Below are positions 9,015-17,105 of a stretch of 64,000 nt of DNA, piece after piece (position 1 is the first letter of the stretch; the number at the start of each line of letters is the position of its first letter). Made by a program: the position numbers and the translations under genes. The stretch comes from Streptomyces stelliscabiei (lineage in GTDB: Bacteria; Actinomycetota; Actinomycetes; Streptomycetales; Streptomycetaceae): contig NZ_JADBGF010000001.1 in NCBI RefSeq assembly GCF_014873495.1, forward strand, positions 9,982,001-10,046,000, given 5' to 3'. The notes under the pieces are model-generated. The model made no database searches and was not told the DNA's origin. It saw only the letters and a list, made by a program, of their open reading frames with translations.

Positions 9015-9086
9015 TTGCACTGTGTTCAAGTGGAGGCTAGCGAACGACTTGAACACTGTGCAAGGAGTTTCTTGAACAGCGTGCAA
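9015..9086. promoter_or_regulatory. Three copies of a 15-bp operator between hydrolase and TetR genes
   Basis: TTGAACAnnGTGCAA occurs three times: inverted at 9015-9029 (TTGCACTGTGTTCAA), then direct at 9049-9063 (TTGAACACTGTGCAA) and 9072-9086 (TTGAACAGCGTGCAA). Each copy is itself roughly symmetric. They sit between two divergent starts (8946 and 9108), the classic position for TetR autoregulation plus control of the neighbour. Binding by the adjacent TetR is inference. Confidence 0.8.
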
Positions 9087-9107
9087 GTCGAGGGCTATCG
9101 TGAATCC

Positions 9108-9791
9108 ATGCCCCGCAACACACTGACCCGCGAACAGATCCTCATCGCCGCCATCACCCTGCTGGACGCTGAAGGGCTGGAGGGTCTGAACATGCGTGCT
9201 CTGGGCCAGCGGCTGGGCTCGGCGGCCACTGCGGTCTACTGGCACGTGGGCAGCAAGGACAACCTCATCGCCCTCGCCGGCGACCAACTGTGGCACGAAA
9301 TCGCGCTGCCCTGCCCCGACGAGGTCGGCTGGCGCACGGCGGCCACCATCATGGCCAGTGACCTGTACGCGATGCTCACCCGCCACCCGTGGCTGCTGCA
9401 GGCCTTTGGCTCCCTCCTCATGTTCGGCCCCGGCAAGGCCCGCCACGACGACCACCTCCTCGCCATCTACGAAACCGCGGGATTCGCTGGCCCCGCAGCC
9501 GACCAGGCCGCGGCCGCCGTTTTCACCTTCGTCCTCGGCAACGCCCTCGGCACAGCCGCGACAGCCTCGCTCACCCGCAAACTGCGGCGCGAAGGTAGCG
9601 GTGACGCCGAACAGGCCATCGGCGACGCCCAGGCCGAGGCTCGCGAGATCGCCGCACAATTCCCTCGGCTGCGCGCCCGCCTGGACACCCACAGCGCCGA
9701 CTACGGCGCGGCGCCCGACAACACTTTCCAGATCGGCCTCCAGGCCATCCTCGACGGGCTGGAGGCGCTGCGACGCGGGCCTACTCGGTGA
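9108..9791 (+). CDS. TetR-family transcriptional regulator
   Basis: The 227-residue repressor opens MPRNTLTREQILIAAITLLD. The DNA-binding HTH covers residues 10-55 (MRALGQRLGSAATAVYWHVGSK is helix 2-turn-helix 3). The rest is a TetR_C-type ligand domain, most like TetR/Mta members near tetracycline and multidrug genes. The ATG at 9108 is the family start; the longer frame reads through the operator region. The likely target is the divergent serine hydrolase and itself, through the 15-bp repeats upstream. The last codons lie in a sequence (CGCGGGCCTACTCGGTGAC) that recurs at 11317, so the 3' end touches the repeat flanking the IS256 scar. The gene appears complete. Confidence 0.87.
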   Translation: MPRNTLTREQILIAAITLLDAEGLEGLNMRALGQRLGSAATAVYWHVGSKDNLIALAGDQLWHEIALPCPDEVGWRTAATIMASDLYAMLTRHPWLLQAFGSLLMFGPGKARHDDHLLAIYETAGFAGPAADQAAAAVFTFVLGNALGTAATASLTRKLRREGSGDAEQAIGDAQAEAREIAAQFPRLRARLDTHSADYGAAPDNTFQIGLQAILDGLEALRRGPTR

Positions 9792-10041
9792 CCATCACGC
9801 GATTATCCGGGAAGGCACGCTCGGCCCACGGTTCGAAGACGGGGCCGAGGCGGAGGGCGGCGGCCCTGCGGTCCAGGTGCCGCAGCACAGCAGACTGGGC
9901 CATGGCCTGGTCTGGATCGGTGAGGACCTTCGTGACCAGAACCGTCTCTTCAGCGCCGGTGACCTGCACGAACTCGCGAAGGTAGGCAGCGAAACGTAGG
10001 GGCTCGGCCGGCTCTTCCTGTGGGGCGTCGTAGGGGCGCAT
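9781..10041 (-). CDS. Short hypothetical protein, probably a truncated gene
   Basis: An 86-residue frame reads cleanly from an ATG at 10041 (MRPYDAPQEEPAEPLRFAAY). It resembles the N-terminal third of longer Streptomyces hypothetical proteins in which a LRHLDRRAAAL segment is followed by further domains; that resemblance is from memory and unverified. Here it stops soon after GPVFEPWAERAFPDN. Its 5' end overlaps the dying 3' end of the IS256 transposase frame, and its 3' end overlaps the TetR stop on the other strand. It is therefore probably a remnant rather than a working gene. No function is known. Confidence 0.4.
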   Translation of the reverse strand: MRPYDAPQEEPAEPLRFAAYLREFVQVTGAEETVLVTKVLTDPDQAMAQSAVLRHLDRRAAALRLGPVFEPWAERAFPDNRVMVTE

Positions 10042-11285
10042 GCGGCTTGGTCCCGCCGCTCGACCAAGACGCCGTTCTCGAACCTCGCTCCCGCGCGGAC
10101 GAGGGCGACGAGGTGGGCTCCGGTGATCGCGCGCCAGCGGGCCTGGGCGGACTCGACGAGCTTGAACACCATGGCGAGCGCGGCGGCCGGGCTGCCGGCG
10201 CCGCGGGTGACCTCGGTGCGGAGCTTGACGGTGGAGAAGGTCGACTCGATGGGATTCGTGGTCCGCAAGTGGATCCAGTGCTCGGCCGGGAAGTCGTAGA
10301 AGGCCAGCAGTTCCTCCTGGTCGTCGGCGATCTTCGCGACGGCTTTGGGGAACTTGGCGCCGTAGGTCTTCGCGAATGTATCGATCGCCTTCTCGGCGTG
10401 GCCGCGGTCCTCGGCGTTGTAGATCTCCTGCATTGCCTTCGTCGCGCCCGGCTGTGCCGACTTCGGCAGGGCGTTCGTGACATTTCGAGCCTTGTGGACA
10501 CAGCAGCGCTGATGCCGGGCGGCGGGGAACACCTCGGACAGGGCCTTCCACAGGCCCATCGCGCCGTCGACGACGACGAGCTCGGGGTCGTGCATGCCGC
10601 GGCGGCGGCAGTCGCGCAGCAGGTCGGCCCACGACTCAGTGGACTCTCGCAGCCCCTCGGCCAGGGCGATCAGCTCCTTGGTGCCATCCAGGCGCACTCC
10701 GAGCAGGACCAGGACGCAGGAGTGGGCCTGGCCGAGGCGGACCTTGGGGTGCACCCCGTCGGCCCACACGTGGACGAAGTCGCTGTCCGCGAGGTCTCCT
10801 GGAAGGCGGCGTGGTCGTCGCTCCACTGCTTGGTCAGCCGGGTCACGGTGGCCGGCGACAGCCCGGCCGACGAGCCGAGGAACTGCTCGAGCGCGGGCAC
10901 AAAGTCGCCGCTGGACAGCCCGTGCAGGTAGAGCAGCGGCAGCACCTCGCTGACCTTGGGCGACTTGCGGCACCACGGCGCAAGGATCTTCGAGGAGAAC
11001 CGCATCCGCTCGCCGGTGGCCTCGTCCACGCGCCGGTCGTTGACTCGGGGCGCGGTGACCTCGACCGGTCCGGCCGCGGTGGCCACCGCGGCCGGACCGG
11101 TGGCGGCCGTTGCGGACCACCAGGCGGCGGCCACGCTCGTCGGTCTCCGCAGCCAACTCGGATATGTACTGATTGACTTCGGCCTCCAGGGCGGCGGCGA
11201 GCATCCGCCGGGCGCCTTCGCGGACGATCTCGTCGATCAGAGAGCCGGTCTCGGTCGAGCCGCCGGCGTTCACTGCGGTGAGCAC
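10030..11285 (-). pseudogene. IS256-family transposase, frameshifted
   Basis: The product is a mutator-type (IS256) DDE transposase of about 410 residues, readable only by switching frame twice. The N-terminus (MLTAVNAGGSTETGSLIDEI to VVRNGRH) is in one frame. The middle (VNDRRVDEATGERMRFSSKI and LYLHGLSSGDFVPALEQFLG) is in a second. The rest, from SDFVHVWADGVHPKVRLGQ, returns to the first and includes YGAKFPKAVAKI and EHWIHLRTTNPIESTF with the catalytic Glu. The breaks lie near 11100 and 10800. The terminal inverted repeats could not be defined, and the copy is almost certainly dead. Confidence 0.88.
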
Positions 11286-11560
11286 GGGCGTGCCTTCCCA
11301 ACCCGCGCTGCGAACGCGGGCCTACTCGGTGACTGGTCGATCAATCACCCGGGAAGGTACGCCCTTCGCGCGCTCCGGGGGAGCCGATCCACAAGTCCTG
11401 AGCATTGCTACCGTGTCCGCGAGTGGTCCAGGACTGGCACCTCGTCCTTGGCGCGATCAGCTGGCTGGTGCCCCCCGGGAAAGAACCTACCGAAGCAGCA
11501 AGGCACGTTCTTGCGCGAGGACGAGTCGGAGAGGTCGCTCAGTGGCAATCTGCTCGCTCT

Positions 11561-12334
11561 CTACGGCGCTGTGAAGAACATCGGGAAGCGCAGGCCCAGC
11601 CACGGTTTGCGGCCCCAGACGAGGACCTTGGCGCGGGCCATGACGGTGGGGGTGGTCCAGCGGCCCAGGGCGAGGAGGAGGAAGGCGACGGGGTCGATGG
11701 CGATCGTGCAATCGGGGCGCCGGGGCGGGGTGTCGGTGACCGTGGGCACGCCGTCCGCGAAGGTGACGGCGAAGCGGTCGCTGCCGATTCGCAACAGGTA
11801 GCACGCATGATGGCCGACCGCGCCGGAGTTCACTACACGGGGCATGGCCAGTCGTATGAAGGGCAGCGTGAACGCGACCACTTCCCGGTTGACCATGTGC
11901 GGCCCGCGCAGCGCGACCGCGATGTCGTAGCCGTGCCCGAGCAGGTGCGTGAGCAGGTACGAGCCCAGGGTGGCCCTATCCATCGGCCCCATGGGCGTCA
12001 GCATCGTCTCCCGCGAACTGCAGTCGGCAGCGGCCGCAACGAAAGCCCGCGCCCTGTCCGCGATCTCCGCGCCGAGGATGGCCGGATCCCGCTCCGGGAA
12101 GACTGCCAGCGCCGCACGGTTGGCCGCCGCGAGGCCGCTCGGCGTCCCATCGCCGTAGGTATGGTGCTGGCCCGCCCCGATGTCCGCCATCAGCTTCCCC
12201 GCCAGCGCGAGGTGCGCCGCCGCCTCGCCCACCGTCCACTCCGCGCCCGGCAACGGCGTCTGCGGGTCGGCCCCCGCCTCCAGCAGCACCGCGATCCGGT
12301 CGGCAGTGGCGACAATGGCATCCTCGGGTGTCAT
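11561..12334 (-). CDS. Maleylpyruvate isomerase N-terminal domain (DinB-like) protein
   Basis: The 257-residue protein has the mycothiol-dependent maleylpyruvate isomerase fold at its N-terminus: PLPGAEWTVGEAAAHLALA is the conserved W-x-V-x(4)-H helix, and a second conserved His lies in LLTHLLGHGYDIA near residue 135. The C-terminal half (residues 170-257) looks like the SCP2/MDMPI-C partner domain. Such DinB-fold enzymes use mycothiol as cofactor in actinobacteria; the substrate here is unknown. Start: the ATG at 12334, with AAGGA 8 bp upstream, preferred over a GTG two codons earlier. No operon partner is seen. Confidence 0.8.
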   Translation of the reverse strand: MTPEDAIVATADRIAVLLEAGADPQTPLPGAEWTVGEAAAHLALAGKLMADIGAGQHHTYGDGTPSGLAAANRAALAVFPERDPAILGAEIADRARAFVAAAADCSSRETMLTPMGPMDRATLGSYLLTHLLGHGYDIAVALRGPHMVNREVVAFTLPFIRLAMPRVVNSGAVGHHACYLLRIGSDRFAVTFADGVPTVTDTPPRRPDCTIAIDPVAFLLLALGRWTTPTVMARAKVLVWGRKPWLGLRFPMFFTAP

Positions 12335-12433
12335 GAGCACGATCCTTTACGCACTCGGACGTCCTGTCCAGAGTCCTGTCGTCCCACTCCCCGCCCCAAC
12401 CTGAAGAACCACCACCGGTAGTTCGTCAAATCC

Positions 12434-12464
12434 GGCGGTGGCGGTGGCGGTGGCGGTGGCGGGG
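12434..12464. repeat. GGCGGT hexamer run
   Basis: About five uninterrupted GGCGGT units form a low-complexity run just upstream of the MDMPI-type gene. It probably arose by slippage. No function is suggested. Confidence 0.8.
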
Positions 12465-12500
12465 GTTGGCGGTAGGCCGGGCCTTGCCGTCCGGGTGTAG

Positions 12501-12625
12501 GTGGTGCTTCTGCGGTCCGCACTCGTCGGCGGATACCGTCGATCAGCTTCCGCCGCCAAAACCGGCGGCCGCCCCACCCCCGCTACCGGCAACAGCGGCG
12601 CCAGCACCGACCACTGCTCGTCATA
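12501..12625 (-). pseudogene. IS5-family transposase N-terminal remnant
   Basis: On the minus strand one frame reads DEQWSVLAPLLPVAGVGRPP, the standard opening of IS5-type transposases. A frame change then gives pieces equivalent to the RKLIDGIRxRVRT segment. Nothing beyond about 45 residues is preserved, and the rest of the 12.34-12.84 kb gap shows no gene. Small, but the motif is specific. Confidence 0.55.
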
Positions 12626-12837
12626 AAAGCACCCCCGGCCCTACCCGGCCCAGCCGCCACAGCCCTGGCGTCTCTGTACGCGAGCGCGGTGAGGGGCCCA
12701 CGGACTATCGGCGGGCCCTTTCGCGGATTCCCACACACCCTCCGGCGGCGGACGCGCCAGCCGATCCCGACCCTTCTTCGATCTCCGGGACTACCGGGGC
12801 AGGGAAGACTCGCCCGGCTGCTGCCCAAGACGTTCTG

Positions 12838-13434
12838 TCAGCTCATGGGGGGCAGCCCGGGTTCCGGCAGTACCCGCAGGGAGTTCAGGGTGAAGGCCAG
12901 CAGATGGTAGTGGCCCACCAGCATGGGGAGTTCGATCAACTGTTGCTCCGTCAGGTGACGGGTCAGCCCTGCCCACGTCGACTGACCGATCCGGGCGTCG
13001 GAGTGCAACTCGTCCGTGGCCCGCAGCAGCAACGACTGCCGTTCCGTCCAACCCGGCGCGTCGGGCCCCACAGCCACCCGAGCCATGTCCTCCGATGACA
13101 ACCCCGCCTTCGCCGCGATTCTCACGTGCTGGCCCCACTCGTAGGGCGAATCGCAGTTGCGCGCCACTCGAAGAATGACCAACTCGCGGTCGGCGAAGGG
13201 TAGCTCCCCCGCAAGCAGCAACTGGCTGCTGAAGGGAAGCCAGGCGGCGAACAGCTTCGGATGACGAGCAAGCGTCGTAAACACGTGTGCCTCACCGAGC
13301 GAAGACACGCCGAGGCCCAGTGATCCGATGTCGGCGGACAACGTCTCCCGCACGGATTCATCCCATTCATCCGCGGGCTGCGGGGGAATGCGAGGCGCGG
13401 CGGGCGGCATCGGCGGCTCTGACACGCGGGCCAC
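12838..13434 (-). CDS. Carboxymuconolactone decarboxylase-like protein
   Basis: The 198-residue protein is a CMD/AhpD-like all-helical protein. The core block, ELVILRVARNCDSPYEWGQH with E-W-x-x-H, lies near residues 83-105, and WTERQSLLLRATDELHSDAR is the second family block. The C-x-x-C pair of true AhpD peroxidases is absent, so a decarboxylase-like or unknown role is more likely. Start: the GTG at 13434 gives the full frame; an ATG about eight codons in is possible. Next to it lies a gap with a perfect hairpin. The substrate is unknown. Confidence 0.8.
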   Translation of the reverse strand: MARVSEPPMPPAAPRIPPQPADEWDESVRETLSADIGSLGLGVSSLGEAHVFTTLARHPKLFAAWLPFSSQLLLAGELPFADRELVILRVARNCDSPYEWGQHVRIAAKAGLSSEDMARVAVGPDAPGWTERQSLLLRATDELHSDARIGQSTWAGLTRHLTEQQLIELPMLVGHYHLLAFTLNSLRVLPEPGLPPMS

Positions 13435-13963
13435 GGTATGTCAAAGGCAGTCCGGCGGTAACGCCAACGACAAGCCACGTATCTGAAGCACTTCCAGCCA
13501 CGCGTCACCGACGGCGGACGACGGCGGCGCGGGATGGTGGACAGCGGACACCACGGCACGGAGGAGCACGAAGCCTGTTCCGCCTCGTACCCGGCACCGG
13601 CCACATCCTCGACTCCTCGGTTGTCCTCCACCGCGGCAAGGTGGCGGCTGCGCATCCACGAGGGCGGCGCGTTCTCCACGATGGGCCCTGTGGCCGTCGG
13701 CTTATACCGACAGGGTTGCCTTCTCCGCGTACGACGTACGACGTACGACCTCGCCCGGCCAGGGCACGGTATCCCAGGCACTCCATGTATCCGCAGGTCA
13801 GGCGGGATGGGATGGTCCCATCCCGCCGGATCGGCCGTGGGTGGTTGCGCGCGGCTGCTGCGACCGTTGATGCTGTGGATGCCGCACCGACCAGGCCCGG
13901 GCTGACCAGCCGGCCTCGCCGCGGCATCCACGTCCACGCACTCACATCCACGGGGGAACACCC
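13435..13963. other. Gap with no recognised gene; contains a perfect hairpin
   Basis: About 530 bp lie between the CMD-like gene and a secreted-protein gene. No frame shows a known domain. At about 13731-13750 CGTACGA recurs in tandem, and a perfect 12-bp palindrome lies at 13801-13827. The last part must hold the promoter of the secreted gene. Confidence 0.5.
13801..13827. promoter_or_regulatory. Perfect 12-bp inverted repeat with 3-nt loop
   Basis: GGCGGGATGGGA and TCCCATCCCGCC flank TGG with no mismatch. It lies 137 bp upstream of the secreted-protein ATG. No T-tract follows, so an operator or RNA hairpin fits as well as a terminator. Confidence 0.55.
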
Positions 13964-14587
13964 ATGTCCATGCGCATTCGCACGAGCGCTCTGACCGCAC
14001 TGACCGTCGCCGCTGTCGCGGCGGGCACGGTCCTGACCGCACCTGTCGCGGGCGCCGCACCGAAGGCGGCCGCGCCCAAGTTCCTGTCGGCGTCCCAGCT
14101 GCCGCCGCACCCGACGTCATCCTGGACCGCCGGGCCGGTCACCGAGGGGTTCCCGGAGGCACTCGGCCTCTGCGTGAGCACGGAGGGCGTGCTCGACTAC
14201 GACTACCGCCACCGCACCTTCCGAACCGATGTGGACGCCAGTGCCGTGCAGCTGACCGTCGTGACGGGCACGGCCGCCCAGGCCAAGGCCCTGGCGAAGC
14301 ACTACGACGACCTGATCCGCACCTGCGCCGACCGACTCGAGGCCTCCTCGCCCGACATCGACGCCGAGGGCCGGGACTACGGCACGCTGCCGGTCGAGGA
14401 GGGCGCCCACGTCCGTGGCCTCAACACCGAGACGTCCTGGGGCGCCAACGACGTAGCCCTGCTGTCGGTCGGACGGGACGGCAGGACCGTCACCGTCGTC
14501 CAGTGGGGACAGATGGGCGACTTCGTGAACGCGCCGGTGACCGCTTTCAAGACGACCACGACCACGGCCGTCAACAAGCTGTACTGA
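13964..14587 (+). CDS. Secreted protein, possibly PknH-sensor-like
   Basis: The 207-residue protein has a clear Sec signal peptide (MSMRIRTSALTALTVAAVAA, cleavage near VAGAA, about residue 32) and a GGGGGA box 6-7 bp before the ATG. The mature domain has Cys residues at GLCVSTEG and IRTCADRLEA, and a conserved W at the end of a VVTVVQWGQMGD strand. This pattern resembles the soluble extracellular sensor domain of PknH-like proteins and related Streptomyces exoproteins, but the match is weak. It is probably exported and not membrane-anchored. Function is unknown. Confidence 0.7.
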   Translation: MSMRIRTSALTALTVAAVAAGTVLTAPVAGAAPKAAAPKFLSASQLPPHPTSSWTAGPVTEGFPEALGLCVSTEGVLDYDYRHRTFRTDVDASAVQLTVVTGTAAQAKALAKHYDDLIRTCADRLEASSPDIDAEGRDYGTLPVEEGAHVRGLNTETSWGANDVALLSVGRDGRTVTVVQWGQMGDFVNAPVTAFKTTTTTAVNKLY

Positions 14588-14960
14588 CCAGACGACCACC
14601 GGGAAAGGGGCCGGCCGCCGCTCTTCGCCACGGGGGTCGGAAGGACGGCCCCCGTTCCGGTCATGCCCCGGGGACCTCCGAGTTGGTTGCCTAGGCATTC
14701 CTCGCCTCGGGCCGCGACGACTCCGACGGCGTCGGCCCGGCCAACGTGCTCGACCTCCGGCGGTGAGCGCGGTGCCCTGGCCCGTACGCACGTGACTGAA
14801 GGACTGTCCGTCCTGCAGGACGTCCGTCCTGGAGGACCTGCCCGAGCAAGGCCGGGCGATGTTGCGTGACGTGCTGGACATCGCCCGGCCGCGCCCGACA
14901 GCAGCCGGGCGGGCGGGGCGGTGGCCATCGTCTGGCGTGCTGCCGTATGCGGACGGGCGC
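14588..14960. other. Gap without a recognised gene
   Basis: About 370 bp lie between the secreted-protein gene and the RibD-like gene, which converge. A short plus-strand stretch near 14830-14885 reads like protein (LEDLPEQGRAMLRDVLDIAR) but has no start, no partner sequence and no family match. Nothing else is seen. Confidence 0.4.
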
Positions 14961-15524
14961 TCAGCGCCTCGTCTCGTACCTGGTCAGGAGCACGCCGCCG
15001 GGAAGCGTCCGCGTCTCCACCAAATTCAGGTTCACCCAACCGTCCAGCGCGGTGAAGAACGGTGTGCCGCCGCCCGCCAGGACCGGCGCGGTGGCCAGCA
15101 CGTACTCGTCGATCAGTCCGGCCCGCATGGCCGCTCCGGCGAGCGTCGCGCCGCCGATGTCCATCGGGCCGCCGTCCTCGGCCTTGAGCCGGGTGATCTC
15201 GGCGACCGCGTCGCCGGTGACCAGGCGGCTGTTCCAGTCGACCTTGTCGATCGTCGAGGAGAACACCACCTTCGACATGTCCCGCCAGCGGCGCGCGAAC
15301 TCGGCCTCCGCCGGGGTGGCGTGGGGCTGCTGGTCGCCGGTCGGCCAGTAGGAGCTCATCGTCTGCCACAGCTTGCGCCCGTACAGCGTGACGTCGGTCG
15401 CCTGCAACTGGTCGGACCAGAACTGGAACAGCTCATCGCTCGGCACGCTCCAGCCGATGTCGTCGCCGGGTGCGGCGATGTAGCCGTCCAGGGTCACGTT
15501 CATGCCGTAGATCAGTTTCCGCAT
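14961..15524 (-). CDS. RibD C-terminal/dihydrofolate reductase-like protein (second copy)
   Basis: The 187-residue protein is a RibD_C-fold reductase. It opens MRKLIYGMNVTLDGYIAAPG; VTLYGRKLWQTMSSYW is the middle motif, and MDIGGATLAGAAMRAGLIDE the glycine turn near residue 125, with a PVLAGGGTPFF finishing block. The ATG at 15524 has GGAAGG 9 bp upstream. It is clearly complete and only distantly related to the copy at 3075-3656. The substrate is unknown. It is transcribed away from the broken maleylacetate reductase beside it. Confidence 0.87.
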   Translation of the reverse strand: MRKLIYGMNVTLDGYIAAPGDDIGWSVPSDELFQFWSDQLQATDVTLYGRKLWQTMSSYWPTGDQQPHATPAEAEFARRWRDMSKVVFSSTIDKVDWNSRLVTGDAVAEITRLKAEDGGPMDIGGATLAGAAMRAGLIDEYVLATAPVLAGGGTPFFTALDGWVNLNLVETRTLPGGVLLTRYETRR

Positions 15525-15624
15525 GGCGCCAGCCTTCCGTAAGTCGGTCTCACACGTGGAGACCGGCGCGGGGCGGGAAACTCATCGGTGCGCGATCTGC
15601 TCGTATGGAGTCCTCGTGGTCGGT

Positions 15625-16140
15625 GGCTCAGGCGATAGTTCCTTCCCGCAAACGCACGGGCCGGGACCCGGCCGTGCTGCCCCGCAGCGTGGTCTACGAC
15701 CCCGATCATCGCCGTGAACCCCGGCGGCCTGTGAGCCCGCACCGATGCTCTGCGTGGCGCCTGGCTGTGCGGGGCCTGTCTGGACGCCACGACCCTGTCG
15801 CTGCACCACAAGCTGTGCCACGTCCTGGGCGGCACCTCTGCTTGCCCCACGCCGCCCTCCACACCGTCCTGGTGCCGTACGTGACCGCCTTCAACCTCCC
15901 CACGGCGCCGGCCGCCGAACAGGCCCTCCGTCGCGCCCTGGCCACGGATGCGTACCGAAGCACCTGGCGCGAGCATCAAGCCGAACTCGGCGCCCCGCGC
16001 TCGCTTGCCGAACTCGGCCTTGACGACGGGGACTTGGGCGGGGCCGTCGCCCAGGCCCTGGCCCACCCCTACACCAACCCCCGCCCGGTCACCGCCAAAG
16101 CCCTCCGCGCGCTCCTCGTGGACGCCAGGAGGGGCACTCG
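15625..16140 (+). pseudogene. Maleylacetate reductase remnant
   Basis: Pieces of an iron-type alcohol dehydrogenase of the maleylacetate reductase group (lower aromatic catabolism, maleylacetate to 3-oxoadipate) can be read in three frames. TGRDPAVLPRSVVYDP comes first, then a jump across an internal deletion. GAWLCGACLDATTLSLHHKL with the metal-binding histidines follows, then a frameshift near 15835 and LPHAALHTVLVPYVTAFNLP to the C-terminus (PVTAKALRALLVDARRG). The first half of the gene is missing. It cannot make an active enzyme. Confidence 0.8.
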
Positions 16141-16230
16141 ATGTGATCGCTGTCCGCGGCGGTGCGGCAGGTGGACGGAGCGGTTGCGGTCGGCTCTCGG
16201 CCGAGGTGGATCTCGTCCGCGCCGGCCGGC

Positions 16231-16317
16231 CTCGACCGGAACAGGAAGCTCAAGCGCCAGATGTGCGCACGCGCCGACTTCGCACCGCTCGCCAAGCGGG
16301 CCCTCCTCGCCCCGTGA
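16231..16317 (+). pseudogene. ISL3-family transposase C-terminal scrap
   Basis: Twenty-eight codons read LDRNRKLKRQMCARADFAPL and end LAP-stop. This matches the end of ISL3/IS204-type transposases (K-R-Q-M-x-G-R-A-G-F-x-L-L). Nothing upstream continues it. Confidence 0.5.
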
Positions 16318-16378
16318 CCGATGTCAGGGGCGCATGGAAGCATGCCTTCGTCCGAGACAGCCGTATCAGGAGCCATGC

Positions 16379-16633
16379 ATGGGAACGTGGGGAACCGGCC
16401 CGTTCGACAACGACCGCGCCGCAGACTTCGTCGACGAACTTGAGGGGCTCACCCGGCAGCAGGTCATTGACGTGCTGGAGCGGGCATTCCGCCGAGTCAC
16501 CGACTAGGGAGTGCGCGTCGACGGCGGAGACGGGGCCGATGCCGTTGTCGCCGGCGCTCTCGTCGCCAGCACCCTTCCGGACAGTCCCACCGGCATCAAC
16601 CCCGATGTCGGCCGATGGCGGGGGCGCCGCTGA
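16379..16633 (+). pseudogene. DUF4259 gene with an in-frame TAG stop
   Basis: The frame begins MGTWGTGPFDNDRAADFVDE, the hallmark of DUF4259 proteins, but hits TAG at 16505-16507 after 42 codons. Beyond the stop the same frame continues GVRVDGGDGADAVVAGALVA, the next conserved block of the family, and ends at TGA 16631-16633. A single nonsense change therefore separates two recognisable halves. Full-length members are about 130-140 residues, so the 3' end is also short. The function of DUF4259 is unknown. Read-through cannot be ruled out, but it is not known in this group. Confidence 0.72.
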
Positions 16634-17105
16634 AGACAGCCCGTGATCGTGCGTCCGGACGAACCCAGGGGGCCTGAATCGCTCCGGGTGGTGCACATTG
16701 GGTGGTGCGGTGGCGCCGGTTCTCTCGCGCGGTGTCGTCAGAGGCGGGCAGCGGCCCGCCAGGCCGACAACAACGACGTCCGGCACGTGCCACCGGGACG
16801 GCCGGGACGGGTCGGCGCACGGAGCCGCGGGTCATCCGCGAGCCGACGGTTCCGCCGGGAAGGTGTCGTGGTCGTCGACATCCGTGAAAGCAGTCGCACA
16901 CTCTGTCCGAGCCCCTCGGCCGAACTGGTGGACCCGGGCGGGAAGGCCGAGCCCCGGAGCCTGGACGGACCCGGAAACCACCGTCGCGTCGAGCATGAGG
17001 GCGAGCCGGAGCTGCGGATCCCGCCCCAGTACAACCAGGACGTCATCGCCGGCGAGTTGCCCGCAGAGATCACACAAGTCCTTGCCGTCACCTAGCTGTT
17101 GCGGG
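16634..17105. other. Gap without a confident gene
   Basis: About 470 bp. A plus-strand frame (16643-17095, 150 codons) is open, and its last 40 residues look protein-like (EHEGEPELRIPPQYNQDVIA), but no family, ribosome binding site or codon pattern supports it. It could be another decayed gene. Confidence 0.35.

Noticed and set aside
10030..11285. IS256 transposase made by programmed frameshifting
   Set aside because: Two separate breaks are needed, and IS256 elements normally use a single frame.
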